Position numbers and translations under genes: made by a program | Part shown: one piece after another, positions 27,724-35,388 of the stretch | Numbering within the stretch: position 1 is the stretch's first letter | Layout: each line of letters opens with the position of its first letter | Source of the DNA: Rhodococcus sp. CH91 | GTDB taxonomy: Bacteria > Actinomycetota > Actinomycetes > Mycobacteriales > Mycobacteriaceae | NCBI RefSeq assembly: GCF_022554085.1 | Contig: NZ_JAKFYR010000002.1 | Span: 248,001 to 312,000, forward strand | DNA length: 64,000 bases | Reading direction: 5' to 3' | The notes under the pieces: model-generated | Databases searched by the model: none | What the model was told of the DNA's origin: nothing | Seen by the model: the letters and a program-made list of their open reading frames with translations, nothing else

Positions 27724-28869
27724 ATGAGATCGACGGTGCGGCGGGAGATGCGGCAGCGGGGCGTGGCGTCGTCGTCCCGGTGGGTCGCCGCGGGACTCAT
27801 CGGTGCTCTCGCCTTCACGGCCGGATGCTCGAGTCGCGACACCCAGGAGGCCGGCGCATCGACCGCGGGTGACGCCGTCACGATCGTCGACCAGCGAGGC
27901 GAGACGATCACCCTCGACGGTCCGGCCGAGAAGGTGGCCTTCACTGTCATGCCCGCCCCCTCGATCTTCGCGGCGGTCGACCGGAGCTACGACCGCATCG
28001 TCGGCATCAACCAGTCCACACTCGTCGCGAACCAGGGCGGCATGTTCGCCACCATGTTCCCGGCGTCGGCCGAGTCGACCACCGTGGCCGGAAGCGACTT
28101 CGTGCCCAACGTCGAGACGCTGCTCGAACTCGACCCCGACGTCGTCGTCCAGTGGGGCGATCGTGGTCCCGACGTCGTCGAACCCATCGAGTCCGCCGGT
28201 TTCCCCGTGGTCGGACTCGAATACGGCACGCAGGAGGACCTGGAAGCGTGGATCACGCTGTTCGCGCAGATCGCAGGCAAGCCCGAGCGTGGTGAGGAAC
28301 TCGTCGCCTGGCAGCGCGCCGAGATCGAGGAGATGCGCGAGAAGGTCGCCGGACAGGACGCCCCGCGACCGCGCGCGATGATCCTCTCGCGCAACGGCGA
28401 CGCATACAGCACGACGAGCGCCACCGGATACGACGGTTTCCAGTTCGACCTCGTCGGGGCCGATCTCGTCACCGAAGGGTTCGTCTCGGATTCCGGCCAG
28501 GTCAGCCCCGAGCAGATCCTCGCCTGGGACCCCGAGGTCATCATGCTCAGCGGCTTCGACCAGAGCACCCCGGCCGACATCTACGCCGACCCGCGACTCG
28601 CCGGTGTGAGCGCGGTGCAGAACGGCCGCGTCTACAAGACCCCGCTCGGCGGTTACCGCTGGCAGGTCCCGAGCGCCGAGTCGCCCCTGATGTGGGAGTG
28701 GATGTTCCGCATCCTCTACCCGCAGGAGCAGACCGGTGAGTTCCGCGACGACATCCGCGCGGCCTTCGACGACCTGTTCGCCTACGAGATCTCCGAGGAC
28801 GAGATCGACCAGGTGCTGCGCTTCGACCTGAACCGGGACGCCGCGAGCTATGACCAGTTCGCACGTTGA
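27724..28869 (+). CDS. Iron-complex-type ABC transporter substrate-binding lipoprotein
   Basis: About 381 residues. A basic N terminus, hydrophobic segment and lipobox FTAGC (Cys about residue 35) mark it as a lipoprotein on the outer face of the membrane. The mature part is a two-lobed class III binding protein of the FepB/BtuF kind: VTIVDQRGETITLDGPAEKVA, DRIVGINQ, LLELDPDVVVQWGDRGP and VSPEQILAWDPEVIMLSGFD. It would capture an iron chelate, haem or other metal complex and hand it to the FecCD-type permease. ATG 27724 has GGATGG 5 bases upstream; ATG 27715 is an alternative. It heads the operon behind the iron box and overlaps the permease by 20 bases. Confidence 0.87.
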   Translation: MRSTVRREMRQRGVASSSRWVAAGLIGALAFTAGCSSRDTQEAGASTAGDAVTIVDQRGETITLDGPAEKVAFTVMPAPSIFAAVDRSYDRIVGINQSTLVANQGGMFATMFPASAESTTVAGSDFVPNVETLLELDPDVVVQWGDRGPDVVEPIESAGFPVVGLEYGTQEDLEAWITLFAQIAGKPERGEELVAWQRAEIEEMREKVAGQDAPRPRAMILSRNGDAYSTTSATGYDGFQFDLVGADLVTEGFVSDSGQVSPEQILAWDPEVIMLSGFDQSTPADIYADPRLAGVSAVQNGRVYKTPLGGYRWQVPSAESPLMWEWMFRILYPQEQTGEFRDDIRAAFDDLFAYEISEDEIDQVLRFDLNRDAASYDQFAR

Positions 28870-29944
28870 CTCGGCAGCCCCCTCTGCCCCCGGGGCGCCG
28901 ATCCCGGCGCCCCGGCCGGTGAAGTGGGGCCGTAATCCGCTGATCATCGCGGGCTTCACCGCGCTGCTCGTGGTGGTCGCCCTCGTCGCCCTCGCGGTGG
29001 GACGCTATTTCGTTCCCCCGAACGAGATCGTCCGACTGCTCGCAGGCCAGATCCTTCCGCTCCGCGAGACCTGGACGCAGCAGGAGAGCACGGTCGTCCT
29101 CGACGTCCGTCTGCCTCGCGTGCTGCTGTCCATCCTGATCGGTGCCGGACTGGCGCTCACCGGCGCCGTGATGCAGGGGGTCTTCCGCAACCCCCTCGCG
29201 AGCGCGCAGATCCTGGGAGTGTCCTCCGGTGCCTCCTTCGGAGGCGTGCTGGTGCTGCTCGTCGGGCTCGGCGGAATCACCCTCGTCGGAGGCGCTTTCG
29301 TCGGCGGGGTGATCGCTCTGCTTCTGGTCCTCGCGATCGCGCGGGCCGTCCCGGGAGCACCACTGCTCATGATCATCCTCGGCGGGACCGTCGTGGGCGC
29401 GATGTTCCAGGCGATGGTCTCGTTCATCACCTATATCGCCGATCCCTACAGTGAACTGCCGTCGATCGTCTTCTGGCTCATGGGATCTCTCGCCACCGCC
29501 AGCTACGGGAAACTCGCGATCGCCGCGGTGCCGATCCTTCTGCCCGCCCTCGTGGTACTCGCGCTGCGCTGGCGCCTGAACATCCTGTCGATGGGAGACG
29601 AGGACGCCGTCGCTCTCGGTCTGCGCCCGCAACGCCTGCGGCTGCTGCTGCTCGGCTGCGTCGCGATGATCACCGCCGCTGCGGTGGCGGTCTCGGGTGT
29701 CATCGGATGGGTGGGCCTGGTCGTGCCGCACCTGGTACGCATGATGATCGGCACCGACAACCGGATGGTGCTGCCCGTCAGCGCGTTGCTCGGCGCCGCC
29801 TATCTCACCGCCATCGACACCCTGTCGCGGGTGCTCAGCACCGCCGAGATCCCCATCGGCATCCTCACCGCGATCATCGGTGCGCCATTCTTCGTCGCCC
29901 TGCTGATCCGCAACCGAACCCGACTGTGGGGTAGCGATGCTTGA
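28850..29944 (+). CDS. FecCD family ABC transporter permease
   Basis: A 364-residue integral membrane protein with about ten helices. Family signatures are present: LRLPRVL-like DVRLPRVLLSILIGAGLALTG, MQGVFRNPLASAQILGVSSGASFG, the coupling-loop area GDEDAVALGLRPQRLR, SGVIGWVGLVVPHLVRM and the last helix GILTAIIGAPFFVALLIR. It forms a homodimer with the downstream ATPase and imports the chelate delivered by the binding protein. The ATG lies inside the end of the binding-protein gene and the 3' end overlaps the ATPase gene by 8 bases. Confidence 0.93.
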   Translation: MTSSHVDSAAPSAPGAPIPAPRPVKWGRNPLIIAGFTALLVVVALVALAVGRYFVPPNEIVRLLAGQILPLRETWTQQESTVVLDVRLPRVLLSILIGAGLALTGAVMQGVFRNPLASAQILGVSSGASFGGVLVLLVGLGGITLVGGAFVGGVIALLLVLAIARAVPGAPLLMIILGGTVVGAMFQAMVSFITYIADPYSELPSIVFWLMGSLATASYGKLAIAAVPILLPALVVLALRWRLNILSMGDEDAVALGLRPQRLRLLLLGCVAMITAAAVAVSGVIGWVGLVVPHLVRMMIGTDNRMVLPVSALLGAAYLTAIDTLSRVLSTAEIPIGILTAIIGAPFFVALLIRNRTRLWGSDA

Positions 29945-30692
29945 CGCGAAATCCATCTCGTTCCGGTACTCGGCCAAGGGGCCGTGGATCTTCGAGGACG
30001 TCACGGTCACCGCGTGCGCCGGTGAGGTTCTCGCTGTGCTCGGGCCGAACGCGCGCGGCAAGACGACGATGCTCAAGTGCCTGTCCGGCCTGCTCACACC
30101 GGTCACCGGGACCGTCACGTCCTCGGGCACCATCGGATACGTGCCGCAGAGTCATGCGGTGGCGTTCTCGTTCACCGTGCTCGACATCGTGCTCATGGGA
30201 CGCGCCCGCAAGGTGCGCATCTACAGCAGCCCCACGAATGCCGACCGTGACGCCGCTCTGGACGCACTCGGCCGCGTCGGCATCCTGCATCTGGCCACTC
30301 GCGATTACGGCGGTCTGAGCGGGGGCGAACGGCAGCTCGTCCTCATCGCCCGGGCCCTGGTGTCCGGCTGCGACACGATCGTGCTCGACGAGCCGGCCTC
30401 CGCCCTCGACCTGCGGAACCAGGCACGTGTGCTCACGGTTCTGCGCGGCCTGGCCGACGACGGGATGGCCGTGGTCATGACGACCCATCATCCCGATCAC
30501 GCCCTGCACATCGCCGAGCGTTCGATGCTCATGGTCTCCGCTGACGACCAGCGGGTCGGTGCCACCCGGGAGCTGCTCGGCGACGAGTTGCTCAGTGAGA
30601 TGTACGGCGTGCCGATCGTCACCGCCGACGTCGCGACACCGAGTGCACTCCGGCGGTTGACGGTTCCGGATTTCGGAAGGGGGATTGCATGA
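29937..30692 (+). CDS. FecE-type ABC transporter ATP-binding protein
   Basis: A 251-residue ATPase. Walker A is GPNARGKTT, an unusual form in which the customary GPNGAGKST has Ala-Arg in the variable positions; the GxxxxGKT rule still holds. The Q-loop region GYVPQSHAVAFSFTVLDIVLMGR, signature LSGGERQLV, Walker B TIVLDEPASALD and H-loop TTHHPDHA agree with iron-chelate importers. It powers the FecCD permease encoded just before it and is joined by an ATGA overlap to the next gene, so the amidotransferase-like protein is made in step with the transporter. Confidence 0.92.
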   Translation: MLDAKSISFRYSAKGPWIFEDVTVTACAGEVLAVLGPNARGKTTMLKCLSGLLTPVTGTVTSSGTIGYVPQSHAVAFSFTVLDIVLMGRARKVRIYSSPTNADRDAALDALGRVGILHLATRDYGGLSGGERQLVLIARALVSGCDTIVLDEPASALDLRNQARVLTVLRGLADDGMAVVMTTHHPDHALHIAERSMLMVSADDQRVGATRELLGDELLSEMYGVPIVTADVATPSALRRLTVPDFGRGIA

Positions 30693-31306
30693 GCGTCCTG
30701 AAAGCGGTGATGGCGCCGCGCGACGGTGCGCTGGTCGACGGCTTCCGTGAGATCGACGTCTACGACCTGCCGTCCGCGTGTGGGCCCGAGGTCACCGGAA
30801 TCTACTTCACCGGCGACGTCGATCAGGAATATCTGTTCGACAACCGCGACGTGCTCGACGCGTTCGTCGCACGAGGCGGCAGAGTTCTGATCAACGGTCA
30901 CGTCCAGCGGATCTTTCTCACCGGCCTCACACGGTGGCGCAAGCTCGAATTCCGCAACCCCTCGGATCTCGCCTTGAGCCGGGTGAACGAGCATCCGGTC
31001 TGGGCCGGGATCGATCCGAAGGCCTTGCTGTACAACAGCGGTCGCCGGGAGCCGGTGCCCTTCGAGGAACTCGAACGCATCGGCGTGGCCGGTTTCTACG
31101 GCCGCGGATGCTATCTCGACATGCCCGACGGCGCACAGGTGGTGCACACCCTCGGACGTACCCACGCGCCGATCGACTACGAGTACCGGCTCGGCCGGGG
31201 ACGGGTCCTCGTGCACGGCGGCAACGACCTGCTGCAGTTCGCCGGTGAGCACCGGGGCACCGCGCATCTTCGTACGCAGATCCTCGACTGGCTGGAGGGC
31301 CGATGA
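30689..31306 (+). CDS. Uncharacterised protein with class I glutamine-amidotransferase/ThuA-like fold, paralogue 1
   Basis: A 205-residue protein without signal peptide or membrane helix, so probably cytoplasmic. Alternating short strands and helices such as VTGIYFTGDVDQEYLFDNRDV, ARGGRVLINGHVQRIF and the final GRGRVLVHGGNDLLQFA resemble the flavodoxin-like core of amidotransferase/ThuA/DUF4159-type proteins. No Cys stands at a nucleophile-elbow position, so glutaminase activity is not expected. The following gene has the same overall plan. ATG 30689 overlaps the ATPase stop (ATGA) and its own stop overlaps the next start (ATGA). The coupling to an iron-box importer suggests a role in handling the imported complex; no function is established. 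Confidence 0.6.
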   Translation: MSVLKAVMAPRDGALVDGFREIDVYDLPSACGPEVTGIYFTGDVDQEYLFDNRDVLDAFVARGGRVLINGHVQRIFLTGLTRWRKLEFRNPSDLALSRVNEHPVWAGIDPKALLYNSGRREPVPFEELERIGVAGFYGRGCYLDMPDGAQVVHTLGRTHAPIDYEYRLGRGRVLVHGGNDLLQFAGEHRGTAHLRTQILDWLEGR

Positions 31307-31941
31307 GCCGAGCGACCCGAACGAACCCGGCGCCGGCGGTCGCCTTCCTGCACGGCGGCAGCCACAGTCACCTGGCGACACTGGCCGACCCCGCCCTCGC
31401 GCCCTACCGGATGCGCGCGGTGCACGCCCGCACCGGCGTACCCGAGGACATCGCAGGCTCCGATGTCGTGGTCGTCGCCGACCGGTTGCGGCCGGACCTG
31501 TTGTCCGGATGGGCAGCGGCGGTGAAGGATGCCCTGGAACGAGGCGCGACGGTCGTCGTCTTCGGTGAGAACCACGTCCAGGACTGGCTGGGAGTGCCCG
31601 AACAGCCGCGGCCGACCATCTTCTGGTGGTGGCGCACCGGTGAGGACCACCGGGTGCGACTGCAGGCACCGGATCATCCGGCCTGGGGGTTCTTCTCCGA
31701 CCGCTCGGTGATCTGGCACTACCACGGGGTGCTCGAGCCCCCGCCCGGCGCAGTGAGTCTGGCGGATCTGCACACCCCCGACGGAGAACGGGACGGTTCG
31801 ATCCTGTTCGTCGACGAGACCAACCATCGCGGCCGCCTGCTGGTGACCACGATGGATCCGGTCTACCACCACGGTTCGGGCTTCATGCCCGGTGCCACCC
31901 AATTGCTGTACTCGGCCCTGCACTGGGCCACGAGAGGATAG
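31303..31941 (+). CDS. Uncharacterised protein with class I glutamine-amidotransferase/ThuA-like fold, paralogue 2
   Basis: A 212-residue protein, apparently cytoplasmic. It has AVAFLHGGSHSHLATL near the start, then SDVVVVADRLRPDLLSGW, ERGATVVVFGENHVQDWL, a tryptophan-rich turn TIFWWWRTG, DHPAWGFF, and a closing RGRLLVTTMDPVYHHGSGF. The order of segments (core strand, RGG/RGA strand, HP-W motif, terminal RGR-strand) parallels the preceding gene, so the two look like diverged tandem duplicates. Histidines and aromatic residues are frequent (HGGSHSH, WHYHG, YHHGSGF), which could suit metal or haem binding; that is inference. Start ATG 31303 overlaps the upstream stop. Confidence 0.6.
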   Translation: MSRATRTNPAPAVAFLHGGSHSHLATLADPALAPYRMRAVHARTGVPEDIAGSDVVVVADRLRPDLLSGWAAAVKDALERGATVVVFGENHVQDWLGVPEQPRPTIFWWWRTGEDHRVRLQAPDHPAWGFFSDRSVIWHYHGVLEPPPGAVSLADLHTPDGERDGSILFVDETNHRGRLLVTTMDPVYHHGSGFMPGATQLLYSALHWATRG

Positions 31942-31948
31942 GACGCGC

Positions 31949-32440
31949 GTGCTCACCGTCTACGAGTCGGGGCAACCGATCGAATTCACCTTCGCCGACC
32001 TGATGAAATATCACGGTCCCGAGTTTCCCGGGGGAGTGGCTCACGGCTTCACCGTGATGCGGCACGCCTTCTCGATCCTCGGCGACGTCGAGCGCCGGGA
32101 AGTTCGGGTGCGCACCGCTTTCCCCGGTCCCGGCGGACGCGACGCCGTGGAGATGGTGCTGCGTGCCGTCACCGACGGGCGGTATGTCGTCGATCCGGAA
32201 CTGGCCGCGACCGAACGCGGCGCCACCCTCGCCCGCTACGTCTGGCAGTTCACCTGGCGCGAGCGCAGTGTGACCCTGCAGATCCGCGACGACGGGCTCG
32301 TCACCGACGAGTTCATCGCGCTCGGAGCCAAGCCCGGCCGCACCGACGCCGAGAACGCACGGCTCACCGTGCTGAAGCAGGAGATGACCGATCGCCTGCT
32401 CGCCCGTGAGGTGGGCGCCGCGTACGAAGTGGTGGAGTGA
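31949..32440 (+). CDS. Uncharacterised small protein, possibly FmdE-like
   Basis: A 163-residue soluble protein from GTG 31949, which has AGGA 6 bases upstream and starts 7 bases after the previous stop. The segment LMKYHGPEFPGGVAHGFTVMRHAFSILG resembles the FmdE family motif (HGHxCPGxxxGY followed by a helix), and the later RDAVEMVLRAVTDGRYVVD followed by YVWQFTWRERSVTLQI fits the rest of that domain. The Cys of the FmdE motif is replaced here by Phe and the second His by Pro, so if it is a relative it has lost the usual ligand set. FmdE-like genes do occur beside FecCD-type importers in other prokaryotes, which supports the idea but does not prove it. Confidence 0.45.
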   Translation: MLTVYESGQPIEFTFADLMKYHGPEFPGGVAHGFTVMRHAFSILGDVERREVRVRTAFPGPGGRDAVEMVLRAVTDGRYVVDPELAATERGATLARYVWQFTWRERSVTLQIRDDGLVTDEFIALGAKPGRTDAENARLTVLKQEMTDRLLAREVGAAYEVVE

Positions 32441-32465
32441 CCCGCCCCGGGACACAATGAGCCGC

Positions 32466-33119
32466 ATGACCGAGAACTGGAACGCGACCGACGACTACCT
32501 CGCAGATCGTCTCGTCGGCGACGACCCTGCGCTGTCGGCGGCACTCGAGGCGAACGCGGAGGCCGGGCTCCGCCCTATCGACGTGGCACCGGTCCAGGGC
32601 AAATTCCTTCACCTGCTGGCCCGGATCCGAGGCGCCCGCCGGGTGCTCGAGATCGGGACGCTCGGCGGATACTCCACCATCTGGCTGGCGCGGGCGGTGG
32701 GAGAGTCGGGATACGTCACGACCCTCGAATACGAGCCCCGGCACGCCGAGGTGGCCCGCGCCAATCTCGACCGTGCCGGCGTCGGAGACCGCGTCGACAT
32801 CCGCGTGGGTACGGCACTCGACACTCTGCCGGCACTCGAAGGACCCTTCGACCTGGTGTTCATCGACGCCGACAAGGAGAACAACAGCAACTACGTACGT
32901 GAGGCGCTGCGATTGTCGCGTGCGGGGACGGTGATCGTCGTCGACAACGTGGTTCGTGCCGGTGCGATCAGCGACCCGGACGCGGACGACCCGAACGCCC
33001 GCGCCTCGAGGGAACTGATCGCCGTGCTGGCGGCCGAGCCGCGCCTCGACGCCACGGCGTTGCAGACCGTCGGCGTCAAGGGCTGGGACGGCTTCGCATT
33101 GGCGCTCGTCGTCGAGTGA
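32466..33119 (+). CDS. Class I SAM-dependent O-methyltransferase (caffeoyl-CoA OMT-like family)
   Basis: A 217-residue methyltransferase of the Methyltransf_3 family. SAM motif I is RRVLEIGTLGGYSTIWLA; FDLVFIDADKENN provides the acidic metal-site residues; VIVVDNVVRAG (metal ligands D, N) follows. Such enzymes need a divalent cation and usually methylate catechol-like hydroxyls. It starts 25 bases after the FmdE-like gene in the same direction and could be the last gene of the iron-box operon, which would place a catechol-acting enzyme beside an iron-chelate importer, but a separate promoter cannot be excluded. A hairpin follows. Confidence 0.85.
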   Translation: MTENWNATDDYLADRLVGDDPALSAALEANAEAGLRPIDVAPVQGKFLHLLARIRGARRVLEIGTLGGYSTIWLARAVGESGYVTTLEYEPRHAEVARANLDRAGVGDRVDIRVGTALDTLPALEGPFDLVFIDADKENNSNYVREALRLSRAGTVIVVDNVVRAGAISDPDADDPNARASRELIAVLAAEPRLDATALQTVGVKGWDGFALALVVE

Positions 33120-33146
33120 CAGCCGCACCCGAGTCGCGTCCCCTCC

Positions 33147-33189
33147 CGACGTCCCCGCTCCCGTCCCCCGCGGCGGGGCGGGGATGTCG
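33147..33189. terminator. Hairpin between the O-methyltransferase and TetR genes
   Basis: CGACGTCCCCGC (33147-33158) pairs with GCGGGGATGTCG (33178-33189), 12 positions with one G/T pair and a 19-base loop, between convergent genes. Confidence 0.55.
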
Positions 33190-33212
33190 TCGTTCCGGGA
33201 GAGTCGTGCCCG

Positions 33213-33824
33213 TCACCCGCGCCGACCTCGCCGCGGCGGCGCGGCACGTGCGTCGAGCCGGCGGACGGACTCCCGCACGGCGCCGTGCAGCATGATCTCG
33301 AGATCGCCGACCACGCGGTAGGGGTGCTCGACCATGCCGTTCGCGACCCACCGCAGCACCACGGCGAGCACCGCCGAGGTGTAGAAGTCGACCACCAGCT
33401 CGCGGTCCTGCGGGCGCGCCGGTCCGCCGCCGTCCTGGTCCACGACGGCCTCGGTGACGGGCCGCATCTGCCTGAACAGGAAGCGCTCGAGCCCGGATCT
33501 GCCCAGGCCGTCGAGCACCCCGAGGGTCGCCGAGCGGTTGTCACGCATGTACAACAGCAGCCGGACCAGGCCGTCGGCCCAGCTCACCTCGGATGCGACC
33601 GCGAGGACCTGCTCGGCGACCTCGGTCTCGAACACCCAGATCGCGAGGTGCCGAACGTCGGGGAAGTGGTAGTAGAACGCCTGGCGGGTCAGTCCGCAGT
33701 CCCGCGTCAGCTCGGTCACCGTCACCTTGTCCAGCGGTTGGGTCCGCAACCGCTTCTCGAGCGCGGCCGCCAGGGCGGCGCGTGCACCCGTACGCCGCTG
33801 CGCATCGGCGCTGTCGCCGGCCAT
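33213..33824 (-). CDS. TetR family transcriptional regulator
   Basis: A 203-residue repressor. The helix-turn-helix is KVTVTELTRDCGLTRQAFYYHFPDVRHL (about residues 33-60), a TetR signature; the C-terminal 140 residues form the ligand pocket and dimer interface and are not assignable to a specific ligand. The Arg/Pro-rich end (RAAPPRRGRRG) is probably disordered. It is divergent from the DUF5692 membrane protein gene, with a 127-base gap, and most likely controls it. Confidence 0.88.
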   Translation of the reverse strand: MAGDSADAQRRTGARAALAAALEKRLRTQPLDKVTVTELTRDCGLTRQAFYYHFPDVRHLAIWVFETEVAEQVLAVASEVSWADGLVRLLLYMRDNRSATLGVLDGLGRSGLERFLFRQMRPVTEAVVDQDGGGPARPQDRELVVDFYTSAVLAVVLRWVANGMVEHPYRVVGDLEIMLHGAVRESVRRLDARAAPPRRGRRG

Positions 33825-33850
33825 GCCTCACGGTACCGCCCGAGCTCCTC

Positions 33851-33856
33851 TTGACA
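33851..33856 (+). promoter_or_regulatory. Consensus -35 hexamer TTGACA upstream of the DUF5692 gene
   Basis: A perfect TTGACA stands in the TetR/DUF5692 gap. No good -10 is seen at 17 bases; an imperfect inverted repeat GACA...TGTC (33853-33872) overlaps it and might be the TetR site. Weakly supported. Confidence 0.3.
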
Positions 33857-33951
33857 CCTCGCTTCGAATGTCCAGTGACGCTCTGAGCTGGGATTTATAC
33901 CGTGAGAACAGGACGGCACGCATGCCCGCGGGCCGCGACAGAGGAGTTCCG

Positions 33952-34929
33952 ATGTTCTTGTTCGAATCCATCCCTTGGTATGCCTGGGTGATGTGGTGCG
34001 TCGTCCTCGTCGCCCTCATCGCCCTCAACGAGGTGACACGCCGCTGGAAGTGGGCCGGGCTCGCCTTCTTCGTGGCACTGCCTCTCGTCCTCACCCTGTT
34101 CGTGTGGCCGACGACGGCCGGAGCCGGATCGTCCACGGGCACCTGGTTCCACTGGGTGAAGGTGTACTCGGCACTCGTCGGGTGCCTGGGCTTCATGCTC
34201 ATCCGGTACGTCCCGCGTCTGGCGAGGAACCGCTGGATGCTGATGTTCCCCGCGCTGATTCTCGCGATCAACATCGGCGAGGCGGTCGTTCGTGACTTCG
34301 AGGTGGCGGGCATGCAGGGCATGCACGACGGCGTCTTCATGGTCGGAGGCCCGTGGAACTACATGAACGGCATCGCCGGGATTCTCAACCTGGTCACCAT
34401 CTGCGGCTGGGCGGGCATCATCGTCTCGCGCGACCGGTCCAAGGACATGATCTGGCCCGACATGATGTGGTTCTGGATCATCGCGTACGACCTGTGGAAC
34501 TTCGCCTACGTCTACAACTGCGTCGGTGACCACGCCTTCTATGCCGGTGCGGCCCTGCTCATCTCCTGCACAATCCCCGCCTTCTTCATCAAGAAGGGCG
34601 CCTGGCTGCAGCACCGTGCCCACACTCTCGCCCTGTGGATGATGTTCACGATGGCGGTCCCGACGTTCGTGACCTCGTCGCCGTTCGCCGTCGACTCGTC
34701 GCACAACCCGACCGCGCTGTTCGTCGTGTCGGCCCTGTCGCTCGCAGCCAACATCGCTGTCGCGGCGTACCAGGTGTTCACCATCGTCCAGCGGCGCCGC
34801 AACCCGCTGCGCGACGAGCTGTACACCCACCTGCGCCAGTACCGCGAGGTGCGCGAGGCGAACCTTCCCGACGAGTCGGCGGAAGCTCTGCCGGCGCCCC
34901 GGGAGGCGACCCGAGCGGTCACGGTCTGA
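33952..34929 (+). CDS. DUF5692 family integral membrane protein
   Basis: A 325-residue protein with about nine membrane helices and conserved-looking aromatic and charged residues inside helices (WPTTAGAGSSTGTWFHWVKVYSALVG; PDMMWFWIIAYDLWNFAYVYNCVGDHAFYAG). The latter stretch is distinctive of the DUF5692 family, whose function is unknown. ATG 33952 has GAGGAG 6 bases upstream. The charged C-terminal 45 residues are cytoplasmic. The divergent TetR gene suggests inducible expression by a small molecule, so transport of or protection from that compound is a reasonable but unproven idea. Confidence 0.75.
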   Translation: MFLFESIPWYAWVMWCVVLVALIALNEVTRRWKWAGLAFFVALPLVLTLFVWPTTAGAGSSTGTWFHWVKVYSALVGCLGFMLIRYVPRLARNRWMLMFPALILAINIGEAVVRDFEVAGMQGMHDGVFMVGGPWNYMNGIAGILNLVTICGWAGIIVSRDRSKDMIWPDMMWFWIIAYDLWNFAYVYNCVGDHAFYAGAALLISCTIPAFFIKKGAWLQHRAHTLALWMMFTMAVPTFVTSSPFAVDSSHNPTALFVVSALSLAANIAVAAYQVFTIVQRRRNPLRDELYTHLRQYREVREANLPDESAEALPAPREATRAVTV

Positions 34930-34944
34930 CCACCGTGTGTCCGG

Positions 34945-35388
34945 TCAGGGTTGACCGGGGAAGGCCACCGACGGTACGACGCCGCGGCTCGCACGCCAGC
35001 GCGCCGCCCGCACCGCGGCCTCGGTGAGCGCGCCGACGGCGTCGGTCCGCGTGGATTCGCTGCGCGCCCGTTCCACCACCGAGCGCCACGCGACGGCCGT
35101 GTCGCTCTCGATCTGTTCGGCCAGCTGCGCGGCGGACGCGGGGTCGGTCACGGGGAACGGAATCGTGTAGCCGGGTGCCGCGACCGGCGGATCGACGCTC
35201 GCGGCGCGCAACGCCTCGGCCGTGGCATCACGTCGCGCCCGATGCGCTGCGGTGTCTTCCGCCACAACCTCCGCGCGAGCGGGATCGGCGAAGGCCGCGA
35301 CCACGCCGTAGCCGAAGATCGCGGCGTGTTCCGCCTGCACGGCCTCGACGAGGGCCTGCTGTTCGGAGCCGAGTTCGGGTGAGCTCAC
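34945..35388 (-). CDS. Ferritin-like domain protein (DUF4439, Rv2844-like)
   Basis: A 147-residue all-helical protein. Helix 1 is ELGSEQQALVEAVQAEHAAIFGYGVVAAF, with Glu and His residues where ferritin-like proteins carry metal ligands, and further helices contain AEVVAEDTAAHRARRDATAEAL and ASAAQLAEQIESDTAVAWRSVVERA. The family sits upstream of rimP in mycobacteria. GTG 35388 overlaps the stop of the preceding gene (GTGA). Ferritin-like bundles often bind di-iron, but no full EXXH pair set is obvious, so function is uncertain. Confidence 0.75.
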   Translation of the reverse strand: MSSPELGSEQQALVEAVQAEHAAIFGYGVVAAFADPARAEVVAEDTAAHRARRDATAEALRAASVDPPVAAPGYTIPFPVTDPASAAQLAEQIESDTAVAWRSVVERARSESTRTDAVGALTEAAVRAARWRASRGVVPSVAFPGQP

